Source: Flavobacteriales bacterium (GTDB lineage: Bacteria; Bacteroidota; Bacteroidia; NORP154). From it: a DNA stretch of 32,159 nt. The position numbers and the translations under genes are program-made. Positions 1 to 10,200 of the stretch are shown piece after piece. The stretch covers positions 1 to 32,159 of the forward strand of contig DTRK01000138.1 in assembly GCA_012965955.1 (NCBI GenBank), read 5' to 3'. How positions within the stretch are numbered: the stretch's first letter is position 1; the number at the start of each line of letters is the position of its first letter. The notes beneath the pieces are model-generated. The model had not been told where the DNA came from. It did not search any database and was given only the letters and a program-made list of their open reading frames with translations.

Positions 1-3000
1 TTATATGGTGTTGTCCCTCCTGCAGCAGTTACCGTAGCAGAGCCATCTCCTACAGCATAACAGGTTGTATTATTGCCGGTAATTGAAGTGGTCAGCTGAG
101 CCGGCTCTGTTATGACACTGGTATCAGCCAGGGTCAATCCACAGGCATCTGTGATAGCCACAGAGTACGTACCCGCTACCAGGCCGGATATGTCCTCGGT
201 GGTTGCAGCATTGGACCATAGATACGCATATGGTGAAGTTCCCCCGGAAACTGTTAGGTCAACTGACCCATCGTTGCCGGCATTACAGCTCACATCTATG
301 GTTGTGACCGCAAGTGAAGGGGCGGCGGGTTCCGCTACTGAGGCGGAGGCTGTTACGGCTGATCCGCAGGAATCAGTAACGCTAACAGTATAAGTTCCGG
401 CTGTGACACCTGATATATTCATGGTAGAGTCTCCATTGGACCATGCATACGCATATGGAATAGTTCCTCCGGCTATTGTCAAGGATACAGTGCCATCGGC
501 TCCACCATTACAAGTTGCGTCAGTTGCAGCAGCGGCCACCGTCAGCGCGCCCGGTTCGCCAATGGTCACATTGTTAGCTCCAATACACCCATTGAGATCA
601 AACACATTGACCGCCTGAAGCCCGGGAAATAACCCCACCGCTGTTGAATCCGTTTGGCCATTGTTCCACACATAGTTATATGGTATCGTACCTCCTGATG
701 GTGTAGCGGTCGCGGTACCATCACCTCCTCCATAACAGCTAACATCAGTATACGTCATTGTTACTGTTAACAATGCGGGTTCCGTTATTACAATGGAATC
801 CATAGCAGTTATACTGCAAGAATCAGTGATCGTGACACGGTAAGTGCCGGCGGCCAGTACTGTGATATCAGCAGTTGTGCTGGCTCCAGGATTGTCCCAG
901 AGATACACGTATGGCGCTGAACCACCGCTAACTGTCAGTTCAGCTTCGCCATCACTGCCTCCATTACAGCTCACATGAGTTGCCGTGATCCCGCTCACAA
1001 TCGCTGATGGATCTGATACAATAGCCGTATCGTTTAAGGTACATTCGTTACTATCTGTTACAAGTACCGTGTACGTGTCAGCAATAAGTCCAGATAATGA
1101 ACTAGAGGTTGCAGAATTTGACCATAAATACGTGTATGGCTGATATCCACTAGACACGGTCACCGAGGCAGCACCATTGTTTCCACTTATACAACCCGTA
1201 TTTGTGACGCTCATTGTGGAAGATAATTGCGGTTCAGTTATCTCGACACTTGTTCCAATCCAGCAATCACTACCGTCCTGGACCATAACCGTATAATCAT
1301 CAGGTTCCAGATCAGAGAGGTCTTCAACAAAACTGCTTCCTCCTGTCCATGTCCATAAATAAACGTACGGTGTAGTACCGCCAGTAACAGTTAAATCAAT
1401 CGATCCATCACCAGCACCAAAGCAGCTAACGTCAGTTCCATCTGCAGATAGCATGGGAGAATTTGAATTGCCCACCGTTGTTGTCGCAGTCAAAGTACAT
1501 GAGTTAACATCAGTAATAATCACTTCATAGGCATTTGCAGAAAGTCCGGTAGCGGTAGCGGTTACCTGGGATCCAGCATTGGAATCCCACTGATAAAAGT
1601 AGCCTGAGGTTCCACCGGTTACAGTTACTGTAGATTGTCCGGTGGCTTCCCCACATTCTCCTTCCACCACTTCAAACGAGGCTTCGAGTTCATCAGGTTC
1701 ACCTACGACAGCAGTTCCTACGGTAAGACAGGATGTTGAGTCCGTAATCGTTACGATATACTCTCCCGCTGTAAGGCCTGTAATGGCAGCGGTGTTATCA
1801 CTATTTGACCAGGTATATTGATAAGGTGGCGTTCCGTTGGACGCAGTTGCGGTCAGTGCTCCGTCTGCATCACCATTACAAGTCGCATCCGTTGGGGCCG
1901 CAATAGACAATGTTGGGCCACCAACGTCAGAAACTGCAGCGATTACACTATTACTACATCCATCAGCGTCTGTTACTGACACAATATATGAACCTGACGA
2001 AAGTCCGGTATCTGTTGAGGTGTTTCCGCCACTGGACCATGCATAAGTGAATGGACTCACACCGCCGCTATCCACCACCGCTGTTGCTGTTCCGTCGGAA
2101 GAACCACAAGTTGCGTCAGTAGTACTATTAGAAATTGAGATCGCGACTGCTTCGCCTACCTCGATGCTTGTGTCTGCAGAGCAACCTAAGTCATCGGTGA
2201 TTATGATCGAGTACGTACCAGCAGTAAGTCCTGTAGCTGCTGCCGTCGATTGGGTATTGTCATCATCCCATTGATATTGGTAGGGTGCCAATCCTCCGGA
2301 AGGGGCTGCCAGTGCAGTACCGTCTGATCCTCCAAAGCACGTTACGGCAGATGGCACGGATATATTTGGACTGATTCCTCCAGACTCAATAATTGTCACC
2401 GCATCCGAGAATGTTGTGGAGTTACCGCAACCATTGGTGATAGTTACTGAAATTGAATAATTTCCTTCGTCTGAGAACACGTGAGAAATGGTAGGCGAAA
2501 TTGTGGTCAGCGTATTACCATCGCCAAAATCCCATTCATACGAAGATCCTCCAAAGGCAATCATGTTAATATTGGAACATGTGGTGTAGCTTCCTGTGTT
2601 TGCTGGTGGTTCAAGTATTAATCCCCCATCAACCAGGAAGTTGTCGGAGATTTGAATTGTCAATGAATCGGTGGTACTGTTGCCACAGCTATTGGTTAGA
2701 GTTAGCTTGACGATATATGTTCCGGTATTACTGTAGGCGTGCTTAATAACAGTCATGGTAATACCATTCTCATCCATAAACTCCTCCGTTGCTACACCAT
2801 TTGATCCATCACCAAATTCCCAAAGGTTGTCTGAAGAACCCTGGAAATAAAATACGATGGCATCTCCGGCACATCCTGCAATTGTTGTGCTGGCTAGTGT
2901 GCCAAATATGTTGCTGTTAAGCGTCGGGGAAGCATTGTTCACTATGTTTACCGGAACGATCACCATGTCTGAGTTGCCACAAGCGTTGAGGATGGTAACT

Positions 3001-6000
3001 GACGTTGTGTAGCTGCCCGCTGAATCATAAACATGAGTGGCCCCAACACCTATCGTTGTATCCATGTCTCCATCGTCGAAATCCCACACGTATGTGTAGT
3101 TGTCCTCACCGCCGTTCCAGCTTGAAAGCAGGAATGAGACCTGGTCTCCAGGGCAGTATGCTCCGTTTGCAGTAGTAATTTGTGGAACGAACACATTGGT
3201 GCTAGAACTTACATTCACGGTAGTTGTTAAGGTGGTACTATTGCCACACCCATTAGTTATGGTAACTGCTGCATTGTAGTTGCCGGCTACATCATAAGCA
3301 TGTCCTATTGAGGACCCTGAGGTGGTGACGGTATCACCATCTCCGAAGTCCCAGAAGTAATTGTTAAAACCATCTTCCGTAACCAGCGTGATGATCTCTC
3401 CAGGGCAGACTTGCCATGGATTGCCCGAGAAGTTCATCCAGCTAGGGAAACTCGTTGTGGTGTCAACGGTAATGCTACTGGTGTACGTGCTATCAATACC
3501 GCAATGGCTTGTAATGGTAACAGAGACGTCGTATTCCCCAAGTGCTGCGTATGAATGATTGGTTTCTGCAGGGCCATATGCTGAAAATCCATCTCCAAAG
3601 TCCCAGAAGTATGCAACATGATTGGTATCGGTCGAAAATATTGCCTCCTGATTTGGACAGATAGGATTGGGGTACATATTAATATACGCCGACGTAGCCA
3701 GGTTACCATCTATAGTTACTGTTGTTGACACTGTTGTGTCCTTGCCACAATAGTCAAAGATCTTCACCTCTACGATGTAGGTTCCTGCCCCTGCAAACTG
3801 TCGTTTATTATTAGACGTGTTCGTTGAATCAAGAGGCGAGCCATCTCCGAAATCCCATATGTAAGCTGCATATCCGGAAGAAGCATTGAACCTGACGTCC
3901 GATCCAGGACATACGGGCGTCATGCTTGACCAAAGACTCACCCAACCGAAGGGCTTATTATCGTCAATGGTAACAGACTGGTATACCGTAGTATCGTTGC
4001 CACACTCATTCGTTACTGTTACTGCAGCGGTGTACACTCCTGCATCAGCATAAGCGTGGTTCATTACCGAGAATGAACCGGAATCCATCGACGTACCATC
4101 GCCGTAATCCCAAACGTATGACGAATAGCCATATGGCCCATTTAGATTGACAAATTCATTTGGGCAGGCAGAGCTGCCATTTTGATACCACACATATAAA
4201 CTTGCATATCCAACTTCCAGATCCGGATCAATCTTAATGGAGTCATTTAGGATAGTATCGATACCACAGAAGTTTGCGACCGTTAGTGCCACCTGATAAT
4301 CACCAGCGGCAGCATACTCGTACTGGATATAGCTATTTGTTGTGGTATCCACATTCCCATCACCGTAATCCCATATATATTGTGCAAAACCCCAGGGACC
4401 GTTCATGTAAATGTTTTGCATTGGACAAGCCACGTCAGGACTGGTGTATAAGCTCACCCACGATGGGATCATTTGGTTATTTACAATACTAACAGTGTCG
4501 TAGAGAGTTGTGTCATTCCCACACAACTGGTTAATTGTCACCGACACAATGTAGTTCCCTGTACTGGCAAATTCATGACTGACATAACTTGAGGCTGTAG
4601 TGGTAGAGCCGTCTCCAAAATCCCAATCGTAGGAGACATAACCCCATGATGTGCTGAAGTTGATATTCTCATTAGGACATGATGAGGTCGGATAAAAATT
4701 GAGGTACATATTTCCCGGGAAAGGTGTATAACCCACCACCAGTGTATCCAAAAGTGTTGTGTCGGCCCCGCAATAGTTTACTATTTTAAGTGCAATGGGA
4801 TAGGTTCCTGGTTGTGGATAACTATGGGCGTTGGTGTTAGAAGTCGTAGTTTCCAGACTACTTCCGTCGCCAAAATCCCAGGTATAGAATTGGTATCCGG
4901 CTGATGCATTAATCGAAACGGTACCGGGGCACGAAGGATTTGCACTAAAGGCAAACCCTATTGATGATGGAAAGGGCATGCTGCTGTTAATTGTAACGGT
5001 ATCAATCAAAGTGGTATCCGTGCCGCACAGGTCAGTAATCTTCAAACTCGCTGCATAGGTTCCTGTTGTTGCATAGATGTGAGAACTAGAAGCACTGGTA
5101 TTGTTCTCCAAGGGCGTACCGTCACCGAAGTCCCACTCGTAGTACGGGTATCCTGACATCCCGTTCATTGCAATAGGTTCAAATGGACATGCGGGGTTTG
5201 GGCTCGAAGAAAGATTAGCGGTTGCTGGGAAGGGCACATAAGAGTTCACATTCAGTGTACCCACTAATGTAGTGTCATTTCCACATGACTGTGTCACTTT
5301 TACAGATACGGTATAGCTGCCAAGCGTAGGGTAAATGTGGTATCTGGTAGCATTCATGGAAGAGTCTATCGGACTGCCGTCTCCGTAGTCCCACTCATAA
5401 GCTGCATATCCCCATGGAGCAGACAAGAATACATTCTCTCCAGGGCAAGCCGGGGTCGGGTTTATATTTAGCGAAACAGATGGGAATGGGGGATACTGTA
5501 CGAGTTGTGTAAGGGTCAGTAGTGAGTCATCTCCGCAGTAATTAAAAACCCTGCAACTTACCGTAAAATTTCCTTCAATACCATAGGTGTGGGCTACATT
5601 GGAATTGGTGGTTGTAATTGCATTGCCATCTCCGAAGTCCCATTCGTAAGATGCAAACCCCCATGGTCCCCAAAAACTGATATTGTCATTCGGGCAGGCT
5701 GCCACCGAAGGGCTAGAACTGCCAATATTGATCCATGTTGGGAAAGGCATTGTTGAATTAATGGTGATGGTATCCCTAAGTACTGTATCATTGTTGCCAC
5801 ACACATTTTCGATTTCTACCGACGCGATATAAGTTCCCGGCGTGCTGTATTGGTAATTGACCCAGTTATTGAATAGGGTATCATTGGGAGAACCATCGCC
5901 CTTATTGTAGATGTACTTTTGAAACCCAAATGGGGCATTGAAGGAGACGCTTTCCCCCGGACAGGGATTGTTAGGGTATAAATAGAGTTGCTCCCAGCTG

Positions 6001-6902
6001 GATAGGCCATTCACGGTAACTGATCGGGTCTTGGACCCTAATAAGGTTCCCAAGCTGTTGTAAACTTCCATTTGCACATTGTATGTTCCGTTATTCACAA
6101 ATGTGTGATTAAGGGTTGTGGAGAACGTTTCCTGGTACATTGAAGAGCCATCGTTAAAATACCAATTGTAGAGGAAGGCACCCAGCTGTGTTGTGAGATT
6201 TGTAAATGTAACCTGCAGGGGAGCGCATCCAGCATTTGTGGACATGCTAAAGTCAATTACCGTTGGGTCGTATAAGCGTATATCATCTATATAAAAACCC
6301 TCGTAGTTGTTTGCTACATTATCAACGGTATTAAATGCAACTCTAACATACACCGTTGAATTTCCGGCTATTGAGGAAATATCCAGGTTCAAACTCTGCC
6401 ATACACCCATTCCATCATTCAGGTTACCAATGTTGGGTTGGTTGTCGGCAACGGCCGTAAATGTGATACTATCTGTTGATAGTAGTACCTGAGCAACATC
6501 ATAACCCGTATAGTTTTCTGTTTGTAAGAAATAGTTAAAGCTAAAGTTTACTGATGAATAAGCACTTAGGTCAATTGCACCAGAGGTCATTTGGGCTCCT
6601 TCTGCAAATCCAGTGTTAAAGCTGGTGTCAGCAGGGTTTCCAAAGTAGGCTGTTTTAGACGTGGAATGACCAGAATCACCTCCTCGTATATCTGTATTAA
6701 CCCAGGAGAGCGTATTTTGGACGTTTGAATTGATGAATGGCCCCAGGGTGCCGCCTTCAAAGTCTTCCAGAAATATCGACGTTTGGGCCAAGCCGATGAT
6801 GGGAAACAGCGCTATGACTATACTTACCTTGAAACAATTCAGGGGATACTTGATAATTGAATTCACACGGTAATTGTAGAGACTTTTGAATAGGTTTTTC
6901 AT
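1..6902 (-). CDS. Giant secreted adhesin-like protein: signal peptide, N-terminal MAM/jelly-roll-like domain, about 15 PKD-like modules, then at least 11 SprB-type repeats. C-terminus lies beyond the left window edge
   Basis: Reverse-strand translation from ATG at 6902 (MKNLFKSLYNYRVNSIIKYPLNCFKVSIVIALFPIIGLAQTSIFLEDFEGGTLGPF...) was read to base 3 with no stop seen. The frame was spot-checked near 6000, 3000, 1500 and 5. Recurrent CPG...WDFGDGSP...CGNDTT modules are followed by C..G.DG...GGT.PY.Y.W repeats. The ORF track omits it because no stop lies in the window. An in-frame upstream ATG exists at 6950. Confidence 0.9.
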   Translation of the reverse strand, partial: MKNLFKSLYNYRVNSIIKYPLNCFKVSIVIALFPIIGLAQTSIFLEDFEGGTLGPFINSNVQNTLSWVNTDIRGGDSGHSTSKTAYFGNPADTSFNTGFAEGAQMTSGAIDLSAYSSVNFSFNYFLQTENYTGYDVAQVLLSTDSITFTAVADNQPNIGNLNDGMGVWQSLNLDISSIAGNSTVYVRVAFNTVDNVANNYEGFYIDDIRLYDPTVIDFSMSTNAGCAPLQVTFTNLTTQLGAFLYNWYFNDGSSMYQETFSTTLNHTFVNNGTYNVQMEVYNSLGTLLGSKTRSVTVNGLSSWEQLYLYPNNPCPGESVSFNAPFGFQKYIYNKGDGSPNDTLFNNWVNYQYSTPGTYIASVEIENVCGNNDTVLRDTITINSTMPFPTWINIGSSSPSVAACPNDNISFWGPWGFASYEWDFGDGNAITTTNSNVAHTYGIEGNFTVSCRVFNYCGDDSLLTLTQLVQYPPFPSVSLNINPTPACPGENVFLSAPWGYAAYEWDYGDGSPIDSSMNATRYHIYPTLGSYTVSVKVTQSCGNDTTLVGTLNVNSYVPFPATANLSSSPNPACPFEPIAMNGMSGYPYYEWDFGDGTPLENNTSASSSHIYATTGTYAASLKITDLCGTDTTLIDTVTINSSMPFPSSIGFAFSANPSCPGTVSINASAGYQFYTWDFGDGSSLETTTSNTNAHSYPQPGTYPIALKIVNYCGADTTLLDTLVVGYTPFPGNMYLNFYPTSSCPNENINFSTSWGYVSYDWDFGDGSTTTASSYVSHEFASTGNYIVSVTINQLCGNDTTLYDTVSIVNNQMIPSWVSLYTSPDVACPMQNIYMNGPWGFAQYIWDYGDGNVDTTTNSYIQYEYAAAGDYQVALTVANFCGIDTILNDSIKIDPDLEVGYASLYVWYQNGSSACPNEFVNLNGPYGYSSYVWDYGDGTSMDSGSFSVMNHAYADAGVYTAAVTVTNECGNDTTVYQSVTIDDNKPFGWVSLWSSMTPVCPGSDVRFNASSGYAAYIWDFGDGSPLDSTNTSNNKRQFAGAGTYIVEVKIFDYCGKDTTVSTTVTIDGNLATSAYINMYPNPICPNQEAIFSTDTNHVAYFWDFGDGFSAYGPAETNHSYAALGEYDVSVTITSHCGIDSTYTSSITVDTTTSFPSWMNFSGNPWQVCPGEIITLVTEDGFNNYFWDFGDGDTVTTSGSSIGHAYDVAGNYNAAVTITNGCGNSTTLTTTVNVSSSTNVFVPQITTANGAYCPGDQVSFLLSSWNGGEDNYTYVWDFDDGDMDTTIGVGATHVYDSAGSYTTSVTILNACGNSDMVIVPVNIVNNASPTLNSNIFGTLASTTIAGCAGDAIVFYFQGSSDNLWEFGDGSNGVATEEFMDENGITMTVIKHAYSNTGTYIVKLTLTNSCGNSTTDSLTIQISDNFLVDGGLILEPPANTGSYTTCSNINMIAFGGSSYEWDFGDGNTLTTISPTISHVFSDEGNYSISVTITNGCGNSTTFSDAVTIIESGGISPNISVPSAVTCFGGSDGTALAAPSGGLAPYQYQWDDDNTQSTAAATGLTAGTYSIIITDDLGCSADTSIEVGEAVAISISNSTTDATCGSSDGTATAVVDSGGVSPFTYAWSSGGNTSTDTGLSSGSYIVSVTDADGCSNSVIAAVSDVGGPTLSIAAPTDATCNGDADGALTATASNGTPPYQYTWSNSDNTAAITGLTAGEYIVTITDSTSCLTVGTAVVGEPDELEASFEVVEGECGEATGQSTVTVTGGTSGYFYQWDSNAGSQVTATATGLSANAYEVIITDVNSCTLTATTTVGNSNSPMLSADGTDVSCFGAGDGSIDLTVTGGTTPYVYLWTWTGGSSFVEDLSDLEPDDYTVMVQDGSDCWIGTSVEITEPQLSSTMSVTNTGCISGNNGAASVTVSSGYQPYTYLWSNSATSSSLSGLIADTYTVLVTDSNECTLNDTAIVSDPSAIVSGITATHVSCNGGSDGEAELTVSGGSAPYVYLWDNPGASTTADITVLAAGTYRVTITDSCSITAMDSIVITEPALLTVTMTYTDVSCYGGGDGTATATPSGGTIPYNYVWNNGQTDSTAVGLFPGLQAVNVFDLNGCIGANNVTIGEPGALTVAAAATDATCNGGADGTVSLTIAGGTIPYAYAWSNGDSTMNISGVTAGTYTVSVTDSCGSAVTASASVAEPAAPSLAVTTIDVSCNAGNDGSVDLTVSGGTSPYAYLWSNAATTEDISGLVAGTYSVAITDACGLTLADTSVITEPAQLTTSITGNNTTCYAVGDGSATVTAAGGTTPY

Positions 6903-7167
6903 GTGGTTATTTTTGTTTTTATAGTTCACATGCATCTTGTCTATTGACATGATCTCTCCCGCAATCATTCTCCTCTACAGCACGCTTCGTATAAATTGAT
7001 ACAGATATTAGTTCAACAATAGTTCTTTGGACACTTACCAAGTTAAACTAAAATGAGTTAATATTAAAATAATAAGACGTGAGAATAGAGTGCAGAGTTG
7101 TCTGTGATCAATGATGAGGTACCATAGGTGTGTTTGGCCTGATTAAGGAGCGTTGTGAATTGGATAA

Positions 7168-7204
7168 AAAGAATCCGGTTCAAGTTGCCTGCACCGGATT
7201 CTTT
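7168..7204 (-). terminator. Rho-independent terminator of the 2087-aa gene
   Basis: Perfect 12-bp inverted repeat aaagaatccggt (7168-7179) / accggattcttt (7193-7204) with a 13-nt loop. On the minus strand it is followed by a T-rich tract (TTTTTATCC) and sits just 3' of the stop at 7218. Confidence 0.8.
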
Positions 7205-7217
7205 CTGTATTGATGGT

Positions 7218-10200
7218 TTATTGAACTACGACTTTCTTGACGGATGTTCCCCTGGAAGAGACAACCTGAACATAGTACACTCCAGGCCCTTCGCCTGACA
7301 GGTCGAGATCTGTTCGCAATTCCCCGGCAATACCTGGTAACGCATTCTCTATGACCAATTGGCCTTCAATGGTGAATACCTTCAAGGTTGCCAGGTCCAG
7401 TTGCGGTATTGTGATCAGGATACTGAACTGACCTGTGTTCGGATTTGGATAAATCACCAGGTATGTGCCCAGATCAAATTCATTAAATCCAGAGATCGTG
7501 CCAACGGCTCCGGAGCCGACGATGGAATCGCCATCCGCATCATATACGGTTACGTTATAGATTCCTGCACATAATCCAGTAGCTGTGGCAGTAGTTTGAA
7601 TTAACCCATCATCCCATAAGTAGGTATATGGAGCTGTTCCGTCAGTAATCACAATTGTTGCTGTTCCTGTGCAACTATCCTGAACCTGATCTGTTGTTGT
7701 AACAGCAGCTGTCATATAATCCTTGTTGTCAAACGAAGAAGTGTTTGATTTTGATGAATTGAAGTTCTTGCCTTTTTCGGCCAGACATACTGAAGCAGTT
7801 ACAACGTCCACCCGGTAACTCAGCTTGCTGACCTGAGGGGCGCCTATATCTATCTTGATAAATACCGAATTAGTTACAGAATCAATAGCCACCCAAGTAC
7901 TGTCGAATCCTTTGGTATTACGCATAATTCGGTAATAAGCGAAATTGAACCCCTGGTAATTATCCCAGATTAAGGTGGCATCACCTCCTATTACATTGAC
8001 AGGTGCAAGGTTAATTGTTTTATGAAAATCACTTTTAGGCCCTTCATTTGCACATGAGTCCACTATTGAAATCTTATAACTATACGACAAGGAATTTGGG
8101 TTTGCATTTATAGTGTCCAAGTCCTCAAATAGGCTGAGTGAATCGTAGGCCACATTACCAATTAAAGTGTAATTCCCAATTACGTCACGGTAAACATTGA
8201 CGCTCGAAATTCCCAATCCAAGACTCGGTTTATCCCAAACCACAACGTTCATGGATGAAGTCGAATCCACAGTTACCACACATATTGAAATTGAATCCAC
8301 GGTAGTTGAAACGGTGGCAGAGTCAGTGGCAACGCAGCCAAAGGAATCCATTACGGTTACATGATAAACATCATCAGGCAATCCAGTTGCAGCAGCCGTT
8401 ATCTGTGCTCCCGGATCATCCCAGGCATAGGTATATGGAGCAACCCCACCAGAAACCCCCACTGATACCGAACCATCAGTTTGCCCGCAGTGGGCATCCA
8501 CGTTTGAAGTCGTCAATACCAACGGCGCTTCTTCTGTTAAGCTCACCGTAATAGAATCCTGGCACCCATTGGTATCAGTGGCTATTACCTCATAAGTGCC
8601 AAAGGTCAGGTTGCTGACATCTTCAGTGGTATCTGAATTTGACCAGTTGTATGTATAGGGCGCAGTACCCCCTGTCATGGTGAGGTCTATCGATCCATCA
8701 TTTCCTCCGGCACACGATATATTTGTTTCAGTTGTTGACAAGACAATCATCGAGGGTTCTGTTATCATACCCGTAGTAATTGTAACACAACCATTGGTAT
8801 CGGTAACGACTGCATCTACCCCACCATCACATAGGTCCACTGCCACAATTGTAACCTGACCATCTCCCCACAACACAGCGTAAGGGCTTGTACCCCCTGT
8901 TATGGTGACAGTTGCACTTCCATCGCATGTATCGAAGCAAGAGGTGTTTGCAATAGTTGAGATTGAAGCGGTCAATACATTCGGTTGCGTGATGGTAACG
9001 CTGGCGCTATCGGCACATCCTGCACTATCAACAACCATCACCTGATATGTTCCAGTGTCTAAATCGGTCGCCTGGGCATTGGATTGAGAGTTAAGATCAT
9101 TCCAGGTATAGGTATAATCACCTGTACCTGCGACTGCTAATGCTGTGGCAGTACCATCACCATCGCCGAAGCAGAGTACCATAGAGCTGTCAGAAATGGA
9201 TACTGATGGCCCCGGGATGTCACTGACCGTAGTGTTTGATGAAACAGTACAGCTGTTAGCATCTGCAATGTTCACTGTATCGGGGCCGTCTGCCAAACCT
9301 GTTATGCTGGAGCTCGATCCTCCACTTGTCCATGAGTAGGTGTAAGGTTCTGTCCCTCCTGTGGCCGTAGCCGCTATCCAGCCATCGCTTGAATTGCAGT
9401 GCTCTCCTGAAACGGCAAGGTTTACTGCCAGTACGTCTGGTTCTGTTACGCTAAAAGTCTGTGCCGTCTGGCAGCCACCGCCATCATTGAGTATTACGGT
9501 GTAGGAGTTGGCATCCAATCCACTAACATCCTGAATAAAGCTGCCATTGTGTAACCAAAGGTAGGTGTATGGTGTTGTGCCTCCTGATACAGTGAGGTCA
9601 ATTGCCCCATCACCGGAACCATTACAGGTGAGGTCATCCACCACAGCGGTAATTTCGGGAGAATTGGCGTTACTGACTATAACTGTGTATGTGGCAGTAC
9701 AAGAATTGGTATCGGTGATGGTCAGCGTGTAAGCACCAGCTACCAATCCCGAGTTTGATGAAGTGGTGACAGCGTTAGACCACAGGTATTCATACCCTGG
9801 TGTACCGCCGCTAACAGAAGCAACAATGCTCCCGTCTGCTACGCCACAGTTGGCATCTGCAATTGTTGTGGCAAGTGCAATAGGCAAGGGTTCGCTGACC
9901 GTTGCACTTTCGATTGTTTTACAGCCGGCTGAATCGGTTACCGTGACAGTGTATGTCCCCTCCTTTAACCCGGTGACATCCTCGATGGTATCTCCATTAG
10001 ACCATGCATAGGTGTAGGGTGTTGTACCTCCACTAACAGATATAGCCACCGCACCGTCAGAACCACCGTTGCAGGTAGCATCAGTAACCGTTGTACCGGA
10101 AATGGTAGTCCCGCCAACATCATTTAAGGTAAAGACCTGGGTATTCTGGCAACTATTCGAGTCGGTAATGGTCACTGTATAAGTGCCGGAGGCTAAACTA

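Noticed and set aside
112-6492. Plus-strand ORFs of 61-93 aa (e.g. 112..393, 403..618, 1837..2046, 9763..10011, 10183..10446) spaced periodically
   Set aside because: They are antisense to the PKD/SprB coding arrays. Their periodicity simply mirrors the protein repeat, and the sense frame has signal peptide, domains and terminator.
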